Assembly: GCF_008087085.1 (NCBI RefSeq)
Contig: NZ_VIYJ01000006.1
Coordinates: 91,561 to 155,560, forward strand
Length of the DNA stretch: 64,000 bases
Direction of reading: 5' to 3'
From: Nocardioides rubriscoriae
GTDB lineage: Bacteria > Actinomycetota > Actinomycetes > Propionibacteriales > Nocardioidaceae
How positions within the stretch are numbered: position 1 is the stretch's first letter; the number at the start of each line of letters is the position of its first letter. Both the position numbers and the translations under genes were made by a program. Under the pieces are notes generated by a model, which ran no database searches, was not told the DNA's origin, and saw only the letters and a list, made by a program, of their open reading frames with translations. Below are positions 9,085 through 18,741 of the stretch, piece after piece.

Positions 9085-9097
9085 TAACGTCCGCCAC
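9085..9097 (+). promoter_or_regulatory. Leaderless promoter of the DUF3311–symporter pair
   Basis: TAACGT at 9085–9090 ends 7 nt before the ATG at 9098; there is no purine-rich ribosome-binding site between them. Confidence 0.5.
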
Positions 9098-9361
9098 ATG
9101 AGTCTCGGGAACCCGGACGGCGCCTCGCGCCCCGACATCGACGTGCCCCCCACCGACCGGCGCAAGATCGTGGCCGCCTGCGTCTGCCTGGCGGTCCCGG
9201 TGGTCGCCCTGCTGTGGGTGCCCAGCTATGCCCGTGAGGACCCCAGCCTCGGGGGCTTCCCGTTCTTCTTCTGGTACCAGTTCCTCTGGGTGTTCCTCTG
9301 CTCCGGCTTCACCTGGACGGCGTTCAAGCTGGTGCAGAGCGCGCGCGGGGGCAGGCGATGA
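9098..9361 (+). CDS. DUF3311 small membrane protein
   Basis: This is an 87-residue protein with two hydrophobic spans (about 24–43 and 53–73) separated by a short loop. DUF3311 proteins typically precede a sodium:solute symporter and are thought to be an accessory subunit. Here the ATG of the symporter overlaps this stop codon (ATGA at 9358–9361), which supports stoichiometric coupling. No catalytic residues are evident. Confidence 0.8.
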   Translation: MSLGNPDGASRPDIDVPPTDRRKIVAACVCLAVPVVALLWVPSYAREDPSLGGFPFFFWYQFLWVFLCSGFTWTAFKLVQSARGGRR

Positions 9362-11037
9362 GCGCGCCCCTCGGCCTGGTCACCGACTCGAGCGTCAACG
9401 TCACCGCCCTGGTGGTGCTGGTCGCGCTCTTCCTCGTCGTGACGGTGCTCGGCTTCATGGCCTCGCGGTTCCGGCGCGCCGAGTCGCTCGACAGCCTCGA
9501 CGAGTGGGGCCTGGGCGGGCGCAGGTTCGGCACGTGGGTCACGTGGTTCCTGCTCGGCGGCGACCTCTACACGGCCTACACGTTCGTGGCGGTGCCGGCC
9601 GCGATGTTCTCGCTGGGTGCGGTCGCGGGGTTCTTCGCGGTGCCCTACACGATCATCCTCTACCCGATCATCTTCGTCTTCATGGCGCGGCTGTGGTCGG
9701 TCAGCCACCGCCACGGCTACGTCACGACTGCCGACTTCGTGCGGGGCCGCTACGACGACCGCACCCTCTCGCTGGCCGTGTCGGTCACCGGCTTCGTCGC
9801 GACGATGCCCTACATCGCCCTGCAGCTCGTCGGCATCCAGGCCGTCCTCGAGGTGGCCGGGGTCGGCGGCGGCGACAACGCCCTGGCCAAGGACCTGCCG
9901 CTGCTGATCGCCTTCGCGGTCCTGGCCGCCTACACCTACTCCTCGGGCCTGCGGGCGCCCGCGATCATCGCCTTCGTCAAGGACGCCCTGATCTACGTCG
10001 TCATCATCGTGGCGGTCGTCTACCTGCCCTCGCAGGTCGGCGGCTGGGACGAGATCTTCGGGGCGGCCAAGGACAAGATGGCCGCGCCCAACCCGGCCAC
10101 CGGCGCTCCGACCGGCAGCTTCATCCCCGGTGACGGGCAGATGTGGGCCTACGCCACGCTGGGTCTCGGGTCGGCGATGGCGCTGTTCATGTATCCCCAC
10201 TCCGTCACCGCGAGCCTGTCCTCGGGCAGCCGCAACACGATCCGCCGCAACGCCGCCATCCTGCCGGCGTACTCCTTCGTGCTGGGCCTGCTCGCGCTCC
10301 TCGGCTGGGTGGCGATCGCGGCCGGCACCGACGTGACCGGCCTCGACGGCGAGAAGAACCCCCAGCTCGTCGTGCCGCAGCTGTTCGAGGACTTCTTCCC
10401 CGACTGGTTCGTCGGGGTCGCCTTCGCCGCCATCGCGATCGGCGCGCTCGTGCCCGCGGCGATCATGTCGATCGCGGCGGCCAACACGTTCTCGCGCAAC
10501 ATCTACAAGGAGTGGCTCAACAAGGACGCGACCCCGCAGCAGGAGGCGAAGGTCTCCAAGCTGATGTCGCTGGTGGTCAAGGCGTTCGCGCTGCTGTTCG
10601 TGCTCACCCTCGACAAGCAGAACGCCATCAACTTCCAGCTGCTGGGCGGCATCTGGATCCTGCAGACCTTCCCGGCGATCGTGTTCAGCCTCTACACGCG
10701 GTGGTTCCACCGCAAGGCGCTGCTGGCCGGCTGGGCGGTCGGCATCGTCTACGGCACCGTCAAGGCCTACGGCGTCGCGAGCGCGTCGACCGACCACTTC
10801 GGCGGCAGCCTGGCCGAGATCCCCGGCCTGGGCGACATGGGCTACATCGCCATGACGGCCTTCGCCCTCAACCTGGTGGTCACCGTCGTGCTGACGCTGG
10901 TGCTGCGCCGGCTCAAGATCGACAACGGCACCGACGTCACCCGACCCGGCGACTACCACGCCGACGCCGACGACCCGCGGGTCCAGGCCGACCTCGAGGT
11001 CGAGGACCCCTTCGCCCGCGAGCCCGACCACGCCTGA
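9358..11037 (+). CDS. Sodium:solute symporter, monocarboxylate type (MctP-like)
   Basis: This 559-residue SSS-family permease has about 13 membrane spans from residue 16 on and a hydrophilic acidic tail. The pairing with DUF3311 matches the monocarboxylate uptake branch (pyruvate, lactate or acetate import driven by sodium). The substrate cannot be fixed from sequence alone. It is convergent with the HbpS-like gene at 11065. A 7-bp inverted repeat (CTGACCG at 11034–11040, CGGTCAG at 11062–11068) spans the short gap and may act as a weak bidirectional terminator. Confidence 0.85.
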   Translation: MSAPLGLVTDSSVNVTALVVLVALFLVVTVLGFMASRFRRAESLDSLDEWGLGGRRFGTWVTWFLLGGDLYTAYTFVAVPAAMFSLGAVAGFFAVPYTIILYPIIFVFMARLWSVSHRHGYVTTADFVRGRYDDRTLSLAVSVTGFVATMPYIALQLVGIQAVLEVAGVGGGDNALAKDLPLLIAFAVLAAYTYSSGLRAPAIIAFVKDALIYVVIIVAVVYLPSQVGGWDEIFGAAKDKMAAPNPATGAPTGSFIPGDGQMWAYATLGLGSAMALFMYPHSVTASLSSGSRNTIRRNAAILPAYSFVLGLLALLGWVAIAAGTDVTGLDGEKNPQLVVPQLFEDFFPDWFVGVAFAAIAIGALVPAAIMSIAAANTFSRNIYKEWLNKDATPQQEAKVSKLMSLVVKAFALLFVLTLDKQNAINFQLLGGIWILQTFPAIVFSLYTRWFHRKALLAGWAVGIVYGTVKAYGVASASTDHFGGSLAEIPGLGDMGYIAMTAFALNLVVTVVLTLVLRRLKIDNGTDVTRPGDYHADADDPRVQADLEVEDPFAREPDHA

Positions 11038-11064
11038 CCGACGTCTCGACGCGCCGTGGTGCGG

Positions 11065-11478
11065 TCAGCCGTCGCTGCCCACCAGGGCCGCGCGCGCCGC
11101 CTGCGCCACGGCGGTGTCGCGTGCGGGGTCGAGGCTCCCGCCGACGCCGACCGCCCCGAGGACCCGGCCCTCGTGACGGACGAGCAGACCGCCGGCGAAC
11201 ACGTTGACCGGGTAGGGCAGGCCGCTGACCATCGCGGGCACGTAGGGACTGTCCGGCGGCAGGCCGCCGGTGTCGGCGCGCAGGTACGCCGCCGTGCGGG
11301 CCTTGGTCTCGGCGCTGTGGCCGGCCGCGATGGTGGCCTCGGCGGGCCGCAACGCGCCCAGCACGTGCCCTCCCGCGTCGACGATGCAGGTCGCGAACGC
11401 CTCGTCGGGATAGGTGGAGGCGGCGCGGGTCGCCGCGGCCAGTGCGTCCTGGACGGCCTGGGTGGTGAGCTGGTCCAT
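11065..11478 (-). CDS. GlcG/HbpS-family heme-binding protein (DUF336)
   Basis: This 137-residue protein has the whole GlcG/HbpS domain: an N-terminal helix, the A-x-C-I-V-D-A-G-G-H strand, and the C-terminal G-A-V-G-V-G-G element. The ATG at 11478 follows a GAGAGAGA stretch; an upstream ATG (11541) would add 21 residues that do not look like the family. It starts 4 nt after the stop of the broken MFS gene, so the two probably form one transcript. Family members bind heme or small organic acids. No signal peptide is evident. Confidence 0.8.
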   Translation of the reverse strand: MDQLTTQAVQDALAAATRAASTYPDEAFATCIVDAGGHVLGALRPAEATIAAGHSAETKARTAAYLRADTGGLPPDSPYVPAMVSGLPYPVNVFAGGLLVRHEGRVLGAVGVGGSLDPARDTAVAQAARAALVGSDG

Positions 11479-11482
11479 GGGT

Positions 11483-13034
11483 TCATCTCTCTCTCGGTGT
11501 GGTGGCACGGCCGGTGGGCCGGCCGGGTGGCGTCCCCTCACGGTGTTGGAGGGGAGGCTCGGGGGCGACGGCGGCGCGGGCGGCGCGGGCAGCGGGGGCG
11601 GCGGGGGCGGCGGGGGAGTCGTCGCGCGGGACCGTCCGGCGCAGACACAGGGCGACGATCGCGGCCGTCGCGAGCAGCAGCAGACCGTTGACCAGGAACA
11701 CCAGGTGCAGGGCGCTCGTGAAGGCGTCCGCCGCCGCAGCGACCCCGGAGGGTGTTGCGGGCCGGGGGTCGGACCCCAGGCGTGCGGCTACGAGCGCGGA
11801 GAGGACGGCGATGCCGAGGGTCCCGCCCACCTGGCGGGCGACGTTGTTGGCCGCACCGGCGACTCCTGCGTCGGGTGCGGGCACCGAGGAGACGGCCGCG
11901 CCCACGAGGGGGCTCAGCATCAGTCCGAAGCCGGTCCCGACCAGACCCAGGGGGACCACCAGGGCGAGGTAGCGGGTGCCGGGCTCGACCAGCGTGAGCG
12001 ACAGGACCCCCGTCCCGGCGAGCACGGCCCCGCTCGCCACCGGGGTGCGGTAGTCGAAGCGGGCGGCGAGCCGGCCGGCGACGGGGGCGAGGGCGAAGAT
12101 GCCTACGGTCGTGGGCAGCGTCCGCAGACCTGAGGTCAGCGGACCGACTCCCTGCACGTCCTGGAAGAACTGGCTGAGGAAGAAGCTGTGCGAGGTCAGC
12201 ACCCACCCCACCGCGAGCGTGGCCAGGGCGCCGAAGGAGAAGAGCGGGACGCGGAAGAAGCCCAGGGGCAGCATCGGCTCGGCGCAGCGCGACTCGCGCA
12301 CCAGGAACAGGGCCGCGCAGCACGCCGCCCCGACCACCAGGGAGGCCGCCGTCGCGCTCGTCCAGCCGCGGTCGTCGGCCTCGGAGATCGCCAGCACCAG
12401 CAGGGCCAGCGCCAGCGCGGCGAGCACCTGTCCCGGGAGGTCGAGCGAGCGGTCGCGCCGCGCGCCGGTCCGGGGAAGCAGACGGTGACCCACCCAGGAG
12501 GGCGACCAGCCCCAGCGGCAGGTTGACCCATAAGACGGCGCGCCAGTCACCGACCCCCTCGATCAGCACGCCGCCGAGGAGCGGCCCGGCGGCGAGCGCC
12601 ACGCCCGTCACCCCTGACCAGAGCCCGATCGCGCGGGCGCGCTCCCGCTCGTCGGGGAACACCCCGGCGACCAGGACGAGGCCGGTCGGAGCCACCGCGG
12701 CGCCGCCGATGCCCTGGACGGCTCGACCGAGCGCGAGGGCGGGCAGCGTCGTCGCCAGCGCGCAGGTCGCCGACCCCGCCGTGAAGACGGCGATCCCGAC
12801 GAGCAGCACGCGACGTCCGCCGAGCCGGTCGCCGAGAGCGCCGCAGGTCAGGAGCAGGGCGGCGAACGGCAGCGTGTAGCCGGTGACGACCCACCCGAGC
12901 CCGGTCACCGAGGTGTCCAGGTCGCTGCGGATGCTCGGCAGGGCCACCGAGACCACGGTGACGTCGAGCAGCACCATGAAGAAGGCGATGCCGGTGACCG
13001 CGAGGGTGGCGGCTTGGGTGCGGTTCAGTGTCAT
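11483..13034 (-). pseudogene. MFS multidrug exporter (EmrB/QacA, DHA2 type), frameshifted
   Basis: Two frames together make one normal ~515-residue exporter. Residues up to the end of span 6 (V-N-L-P-L-G-L-V-A-L-L) read in the frame that starts at 13034. The rest, from G-H-R-L-L-P-R-T-G on, reads in the next frame down to 11483. One extra G in the coding strand, within the CCC at about 12493–12495 on the plus strand, explains the break; removing it restores L-L-V-G-H-R-L-L. Everything else looks intact. It may be a recent inactivating mutation or a sequencing error. It is divergent from the PadR regulator at 13121, which probably controls it. Confidence 0.82.
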
Positions 13035-13042
13035 GAGCACCT

Positions 13043-13078
13043 CATAGTCCAATGTTGACTAGTACGGATTGGACTATG
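13043..13078. promoter_or_regulatory. PadR-type operator between the exporter and its regulator
   Basis: CATAGTCCAAT (13043–13053) and ATTGGACTATG (13068–13078) form a perfect 11-bp inverted repeat with a 14-bp spacer. TTGACT lies inside the spacer. The site covers the presumed -10 region of the exporter gene (TATGAG on the minus strand, 6 nt before its ATG) and lies 42 bp before the PadR start. This is the expected layout for autoregulated efflux control. Confidence 0.75.
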
Positions 13079-13120
13079 CTTGGCTCAGCACCCGACGTCA
13101 AGCCCCGAGAGGAGATCCGC

Positions 13121-13768
13121 GTGAGCCCCGAGCCCTCGCCCCGGTCAAGCGCGCGACCGCTGTCGACCGGCGGCCACGTCGTCCTCGGCCTGCTGATGGA
13201 CGGCCCGGCCACCGGGTGGGACCTCGCGCGGGTCGCCGACCGCTCGATCGCCCACTTCTGGCCCGTGACCCGCGCGCACATCTACGCCGAGCTGCCCAAG
13301 CTCGCCGCCCGTGGCCTGGCCACGGCGACGGAGGTCCCCCAGGTCGGTGCCCCCGACCGGCGCGTCTACGAGGTGACCGAGGCCGGCCGGGAGGCGTTCG
13401 CGCGCTGGCTGGCCGAGGTCGACCTCACCGAGGAGCGGGGACGTCAGCCGCTCCAGCTGCAGCTGTTCTTCGCGGCGTACGCCGACACCGGGCGCCTCAC
13501 CGGGCTCCTCGACGCGTGGCGTGAGCGCGCCACGGCCGCCGAGGCCCACTGTGCCGACATCCTGCGCCGCCGCGGGGTCGCGGTCGACGACCTCCCGCCC
13601 CTGGCGCTGTCGTCCGACGCGGGCGCCGGGGCGGACGAGCGGTCGGCCAGGCTGCTGGCGGGCCTGGACGCGCGCGCCATGACGGCGTTGTTCGGCCTGC
13701 GTCGGGCCCAGGCCGACCTCGTCTGGCTCGGTGAGGTGCAGCGCTCGCTGCTCGAACCGCCGCAGTGA
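13121..13768 (+). CDS. PadR-family transcriptional regulator
   Basis: This 215-residue regulator has an N-terminal winged helix (L-S-T-G-G-H-V-V-L-G-L-L then Y-A-E-L-P-K-L-A-A-R-G-L) followed by the C-terminal PadR helical domain with several Trp/Leu-rich helices for dimerisation. The GTG at 13121 is chosen because GAGAGGAG precedes it at good spacing; the open frame extends to 13052 but would read through the operator. It is divergent from an MFS exporter with a perfect palindrome between them. It probably represses the exporter and releases on binding a phenolic or drug-like ligand. Confidence 0.87.
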   Translation: MSPEPSPRSSARPLSTGGHVVLGLLMDGPATGWDLARVADRSIAHFWPVTRAHIYAELPKLAARGLATATEVPQVGAPDRRVYEVTEAGREAFARWLAEVDLTEERGRQPLQLQLFFAAYADTGRLTGLLDAWRERATAAEAHCADILRRRGVAVDDLPPLALSSDAGAGADERSARLLAGLDARAMTALFGLRRAQADLVWLGEVQRSLLEPPQ

Positions 13769-13778
13769 CCGACCCGGG

Positions 13779-14645
13779 TCAGGACCGGACGGCCTCGCAG
13801 TCGAAGACCTTGTCGGAGGCGTCGCGCACGGCCGTGTCGCGGCCGGGGCCGCCACCGATCGTGTCGGGGTCGGCGTCGCCGCGCAGGACGTCGTCGCCCT
13901 TGCCGCCGAACACCTGGTCGCGACCGGGGCCCCCGGCGATGGTGTCGCGGTCGTCGCCGCCGGCGAGCTCGTCGTCGCCGGCCCCGCCCGACACCCGGTT
14001 GCGGCCGATGCCGGCGCGGACCCAGTCGGCGCCCCCGCCGCCGGAGATGGTGTCGTCGTCGAAGGCACCGTTGGCGAAGTCTGCGCCCGCGCCCATCCGG
14101 ATCGAGTCGTCGCCGGCGTCGGTCAGCACCCACATGCGAAAGCGCGACGAGAGCGTGGTGCCGTCGACCCGGTCGTCGCCGAGCCGCGGCCAGACCTCCA
14201 GGAACATCCGGCCGTCGCGGAACCTCGCGGGGATGCGGCACTGGGCGCCGACCCCGCGGGGGACCTGGATCGTGCGGCAGGTCGACGGCAGCGCCTTCCA
14301 GCCGCGGGCGGCGCGGTCGACGTAGCGCAGGCCCCCGCCCACCTCGGTGATCGTCAGGTCGTTGCCGGTGCCACCGCCCTGGAAGCGGTAGCCCCACCTG
14401 TCGATGCTCAGGTGCACCTGGCGGGTGCGCAGCCTCGGAAGGTCGAACTGCCCCACCAGCTCGGTGTCCGGGTGCGCGCCGTGCCCGTCACCGCGAGACG
14501 ACGCCGGCCGCGCGTCCGCCGGGCTGACGGCGACCACGCCGACCACGCCAACCACGCCGACCACGCCGACCACGCCGACCGCGACGACGGCGGGGACCGT
14601 CGCCACGAGCAGGGAGACCAACAGGGCAGCGGCTCGCGTGCGCAT
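13779..14645 (-). CDS. Secreted RTX-type calcium-binding repeat protein
   Basis: This 288-residue exported protein ends with about five RTX nonapeptide-like units (G-G-x-G-x-D and variants), interrupted by G-G-D-D-R-D-T-I and G-D-A-D-P-D-T-I, from about residue 195 to 275. RTX repeats bind calcium and fold as a beta roll. The signal peptide core is unusual: it is made of (G-V-V)n encoded by a 9-bp tandem repeat at 14532–14576. The middle part is beta-rich and unassigned. There is no adjacent type I secretion system, so Sec export is likely. A TACCCT box ends 5 nt before the ATG. Confidence 0.78.
   Translation of the reverse strand: MRTRAAALLVSLLVATVPAVVAVGVVGVVGVVGVVGVVAVSPADARPASSRGDGHGAHPDTELVGQFDLPRLRTRQVHLSIDRWGYRFQGGGTGNDLTITEVGGGLRYVDRAARGWKALPSTCRTIQVPRGVGAQCRIPARFRDGRMFLEVWPRLGDDRVDGTTLSSRFRMWVLTDAGDDSIRMGAGADFANGAFDDDTISGGGGADWVRAGIGRNRVSGGAGDDELAGGDDRDTIAGGPGRDQVFGGKGDDVLRGDADPDTIGGGPGRDTAVRDASDKVFDCEAVRS
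14532..14576. repeat. 9-bp tandem repeat inside a signal peptide
   Basis: There are five copies of GACCACGCC (the third has A for G at position 1) plus a degenerate sixth. On the minus strand they encode the (G-V-V) hydrophobic core of the RTX protein signal peptide. Copy number change would lengthen or shorten the signal core in frame. Confidence 0.85.
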
Positions 14646-14673
14646 GCCCGAGGGTAGCCCGCCACGCGGCTGA

Positions 14674-14685
14674 CAGACTCTCCTC
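14674..14685 (+). promoter_or_regulatory. Leaderless promoter of dxr
   Basis: CAGACT at 14674–14679 ends 6 nt before the GTG start at 14686; it lacks the first T of the consensus. The same CAGACT box precedes the sortase gene at 37160. Confidence 0.4.
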
Positions 14686-15792
14686 GTGGCAGATCGCAGC
14701 GCAGGTCCCAGGGACGTCGTCATCCTCGGCTCGACCGGCTCGATCGGCACCCAGGCCCTCGACGTCGTGCGCCGCAACCCCGGCCGGTTCCGCGTCGTCG
14801 GGCTGACCGCCGGTGGGAGCAACCCCGACCTGTTCGCCCAGCAGGTCGCGGAGTTCGCCCCGGCCTTCCACGGGCTGGGGGAGGAGGCCTCGACCGAGGC
14901 GGCCGCGCACCCGTGCGACGTCGTCCTCAACGGCATCACCGGCGCCGTCGGGCTGCGGCCCACGCTGGCCGCGCTCGACGCCGGCACGACGCTGGCCCTG
15001 GCCAACAAGGAGTCGCTCATCATGGGCGGCCCGCTGGTCCTCGAGCGCGCGAGGCCCGGGCAGATCGTGCCGGTCGACTCCGAGCACAGCGCGATCGCGC
15101 AGTGCCTGCGCGGCGGCAGCGCCGATGAGGTCCGGCGCCTGGTGCTCACGGCCAGCGGCGGCCCGTTCCGCGGCCGCAGCCGCGACGAGCTCGCCGCGGT
15201 CACCCCCGAGCAGGCGATGGCCCACCCGACCTGGGACATGGGCCCGGTCATCACCATCAACTCCGCCACCCTGGTCAACAAGGGGCTCGAGGTGATCGAG
15301 GCGCACCTGCTCTTCGGCATCCCGTTCGACCGGATCGAGGTCGTGGTGCACCCGACGAGCGTCGTGCACTCGATGGTCGAGTTCGTCGACGGCTCGACGC
15401 TGGTCCAGGCCAGCCCGCCGACGATGCTGATCCCGATCGCCCTGGGCCTCGCGTGGCCCGACCGGGTGCCCGACACGGCCCCGCCCGTCGACTGGACCCG
15501 CACCGAGACCTGGGAGTTCCACCCGCTCGACGACGAGGCGTTCCCCGCGGTCGCGCTGGCGCGCGAGGCCGGGCAGCGCGGGGGCACGGCGCCCGCGGTC
15601 TACAACGCCGCCAACGAGGTGTGCGTCGAGGCGTTCCGCACCGGCCGGCTCGCCTTCGTCGACATCGTCGACCGTGTCGGGGACGTCGTGCGGACCCACG
15701 ACGTACCCTCGGAGGGGACCCCCACGGTCGACGACGTGCTCGCCGCCGACTCCTGGGCCCGCGACCTGGCGCACCACCTGATCGGAAACTGA
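14686..15792 (+). CDS. dxr: 1-deoxy-D-xylulose 5-phosphate reductoisomerase
   Basis: This 368-residue enzyme rearranges and reduces DXP to MEP with NADPH in the second step of the MEP isoprenoid pathway. The cofactor motif (G-S-T-G-S-I-G) is at residues ~11–17. The N-K-E-S metal/substrate element is near residue 106, and the D-S-E-H-S-A-I and catalytic-loop segment follows. Start is GTG. Its stop lies 1 nt before the TTG of the site-2 protease, and ispG follows that gene; the dxr–rip–ispG order is conserved in actinobacteria. Confidence 0.95.
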   Translation: MADRSAGPRDVVILGSTGSIGTQALDVVRRNPGRFRVVGLTAGGSNPDLFAQQVAEFAPAFHGLGEEASTEAAAHPCDVVLNGITGAVGLRPTLAALDAGTTLALANKESLIMGGPLVLERARPGQIVPVDSEHSAIAQCLRGGSADEVRRLVLTASGGPFRGRSRDELAAVTPEQAMAHPTWDMGPVITINSATLVNKGLEVIEAHLLFGIPFDRIEVVVHPTSVVHSMVEFVDGSTLVQASPPTMLIPIALGLAWPDRVPDTAPPVDWTRTETWEFHPLDDEAFPAVALAREAGQRGGTAPAVYNAANEVCVEAFRTGRLAFVDIVDRVGDVVRTHDVPSEGTPTVDDVLAADSWARDLAHHLIGN

Positions 15793-15793
15793 G

Positions 15794-17164
15794 TTGACCG
15801 TCCTCCTCTACGTGCTCGGCGTGCTGATCTTCTTCACCGCCATCCTCACGTCCATCGGCCTGCACGAGCTCGGCCACATGATCCCCGCCAAGGCGTTCGG
15901 CGGGAAGGTCACCCAGTACTTCGTCGGCTTCGGTCCCACCGTGTGGAGCAAGCAGGTCGGCGAGACCGAGTACGGCGTCAAGGCGATCCCGCTCGGCGGC
16001 TACGTCAAGATCGTCGGCATGCTGCCGCCGGCGGCCGAGGAGCTCGTCGACAGCGTCGAGTACGACGACGAGGGCAACAAGGTCCAGCGGGTCCGCAAGT
16101 CCAACACCGGCATGTTCACCCAGCTCATCAGCGACGCCCGCACCGCCGAGTGGGAGCTGGTCAAGCCCGAGGACGCCGACCGCCTCTTCTACAAGATGCC
16201 GTGGTGGAAGAAGGTCGTGGTGATGGCGGGCGGCCCGACGGTCAACCTGCTCATCGCGTTCTTCCTGTTCTGGGGCGTCTTCGCGTTCAACGGCGTCCAG
16301 GGCGAGCCCAAGGTCGACCCCGGCGCGCCGGTCGTCGAGTCGGTCTCCGAGTGCCTCGTGCCCTACTCCGAGGACGGCCGCGCCTGCACGGCGTCGGACA
16401 AGAAGACCCCGGCCTACCTGATCGGGCTGCGCCCCGGCGACACCATCACGTCGTTCAACGGCACCGCCATCACCGGCTGGACCCAGCTGCGCGACCTGAT
16501 CCGGTCCAACACCGCGGGCGACGCCACCATCACCTACCTGCGTGACGGCCAGCCGGTCACGCGCACCACCAGCACGACGGTCCAGGCGCGCCCCGACCCC
16601 GACTCCGCCGACGACAAGGTCCTGACCCAGGTCGGCTTCCTCGGGGTCACCCCGACCTCGACCGCCACCGTCACCAAGGGCGGGCCGATCTTCACCCTCG
16701 AGCAGATGGGCACCATGACCGTCGACACGGTCAAGGCCATCGGCACCCTCCCGGTCAAGGTCTACGGCGTCGGGAAGGCGATCGTCGGGGTCCAGGAGCG
16801 GGCGGCCGACAGCCCCGTCAGCATCGTCGGCGGTGGCCGCTTCGCCGGCGAGTCGACCGCGAGCGACCGGCTCGACGTCGGCGAGAAGGTGCTGTTCCTG
16901 GTCGTCCTGGTCGCCGGGTTCAACCTCTTCATCGGGCTGTTCAACTTCGTGCCGCTGCTGCCGCTCGACGGTGGCCACATCGCCTCGGCGCTGTGGGAGG
17001 CCCTGCGCCGCGGCATCGCCCGCTCCCGCCGACGCCCCGACCCCGGCTACGTCGACGCGGCCAAGCTGCTCCCGATCGCCTACGTCGTGGCCAGCGTGAT
17101 GCTGGTGATGGGCCTGGTGCTCATCGTGGGCGACCTGGTCGCCCCGGTCGCGTCCCCGTACTGA
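15794..17164 (+). CDS. rseP: RseP/Rip1-type site-2 zinc protease
   Basis: This 456-residue intramembrane metalloprotease has the zinc motif H24-E-x2-H28 (L-H-E-L-G-H) in the first span. A PDZ domain lies at about residues 200–290, and the third ligand D392 is in the L-D-G-G-H motif of the later span. The start is a TTG that follows the dxr stop by 1 nt. By homology to Mycobacterium Rip1 it cleaves membrane-bound anti-sigma factors, but no anti-sigma gene is nearby. The tandem structured repeat at 17180 begins 16 nt after its stop. Confidence 0.92.
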   Translation: MTVLLYVLGVLIFFTAILTSIGLHELGHMIPAKAFGGKVTQYFVGFGPTVWSKQVGETEYGVKAIPLGGYVKIVGMLPPAAEELVDSVEYDDEGNKVQRVRKSNTGMFTQLISDARTAEWELVKPEDADRLFYKMPWWKKVVVMAGGPTVNLLIAFFLFWGVFAFNGVQGEPKVDPGAPVVESVSECLVPYSEDGRACTASDKKTPAYLIGLRPGDTITSFNGTAITGWTQLRDLIRSNTAGDATITYLRDGQPVTRTTSTTVQARPDPDSADDKVLTQVGFLGVTPTSTATVTKGGPIFTLEQMGTMTVDTVKAIGTLPVKVYGVGKAIVGVQERAADSPVSIVGGGRFAGESTASDRLDVGEKVLFLVVLVAGFNLFIGLFNFVPLLPLDGGHIASALWEALRRGIARSRRRPDPGYVDAAKLLPIAYVVASVMLVMGLVLIVGDLVAPVASPY

Positions 17165-17179
17165 GTCTGATTGGTCGTG

Positions 17180-17498
17180 CCCGGTCGGCTCGTGCCGCCG
17201 CGCCCGCGTTGCCTGGTGGCGCTGCCGCCGGTCTGGGCTGGCGGGCCGGACCGGCACGGGGGCCGACCGGGCCCGACGTGCGCCGTGTGGTCGGCCGGGG
17301 TGGGTGGTCGGGGCGCCTGGTGATCGGACCCGACCCGGTCGGCTCGTGCCGCCGCGCCCGCGTTGCCTGGTGGCGCTGCCGCCGGTCTGGGCTGGCGGGC
17401 CGGACCGGCACGGGGGCCGACCGGGCCCGACGTGCGCCGTGTGGTCGGCCGGGGTGGGTGGTCGGGGCGCCTGGTGATCGGACCCGACCCGGTCGGCT
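17180..17498. repeat. Two identical 154-bp tandem units plus the start of a third (structured repeat, copy A)
   Basis: Units at 17180–17333 and 17334–17487 appear identical; a third begins at 17488 and stops after 11 bases. Each unit has a long imperfect dyad: CCCGGTCGGC at 17180 pairs with GCCGACCGGG ending at 17271, and GTGCCG pairs with CGGCAC inside it. Two blocks, CTGCCGCCGGTCTGG (17222) and GACGTGCGCCGTGTGGTCG (17275), recur with the same 53-bp spacing in a diverged tandem copy at 63821. Both loci are preceded by TCTGATT and follow a protease gene. No reading frame, IS end or CRISPR-like spacer explains it. This fills most of the 398-bp gap before ispG. Confidence 0.9.
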
Positions 17499-17549
17499 GG
17501 CGCCGCCTCCGCTCACCCTGGTGAGTCGGGTGGGTGCGGAAGGCGGCAG

Positions 17550-17562
17550 TAGCCTGGGACCC
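17550..17562 (+). promoter_or_regulatory. Leaderless promoter of ispG
   Basis: TAGCCT at 17550–17555 ends 7 nt before the ATG at 17563, without a ribosome-binding site. It separates ispG transcription from the repeats upstream. Confidence 0.5.
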
Positions 17563-18720
<1,158 letters not shown>

Positions 18721-18729
18721 CCACTGCCC

Positions 18730-18741
18730 TAGGGTTGGCCC
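18730..18741 (+). promoter_or_regulatory. Leaderless promoter of the GNAT gene
   Basis: TAGGGT at 18730–18735 ends 6 nt before the GTG at 18742, 10 nt after the ispG stop. Confidence 0.5.

Noticed and set aside
5906..9097. A 1063-codon open frame on the minus strand across three genes
   Set aside because: It runs antisense to the aldehyde dehydrogenase, saccharopine-type and M1 genes, is very rich in Arg/Gly/Ala/Val, and shows no family motif or ribosome-binding site.
12490..12500. Frameshift in the MFS gene considered as programmed frameshifting
   Set aside because: There is no typical slippery heptamer or downstream structure, and the exporter family is normally read in one frame. A mutation or sequencing error is simpler.
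13779..14645. RTX protein considered as a hemolysin-type toxin
   Set aside because: Only a few repeats are present, with a Sec-type signal peptide. There is no toxin domain, no acyltransferase and no type I secretion genes nearby.
17180..17498. Tandem 154-bp units considered as a CRISPR array
   Set aside because: The units abut with no unique spacers, are far too long for CRISPR repeats, and no cas genes are present.
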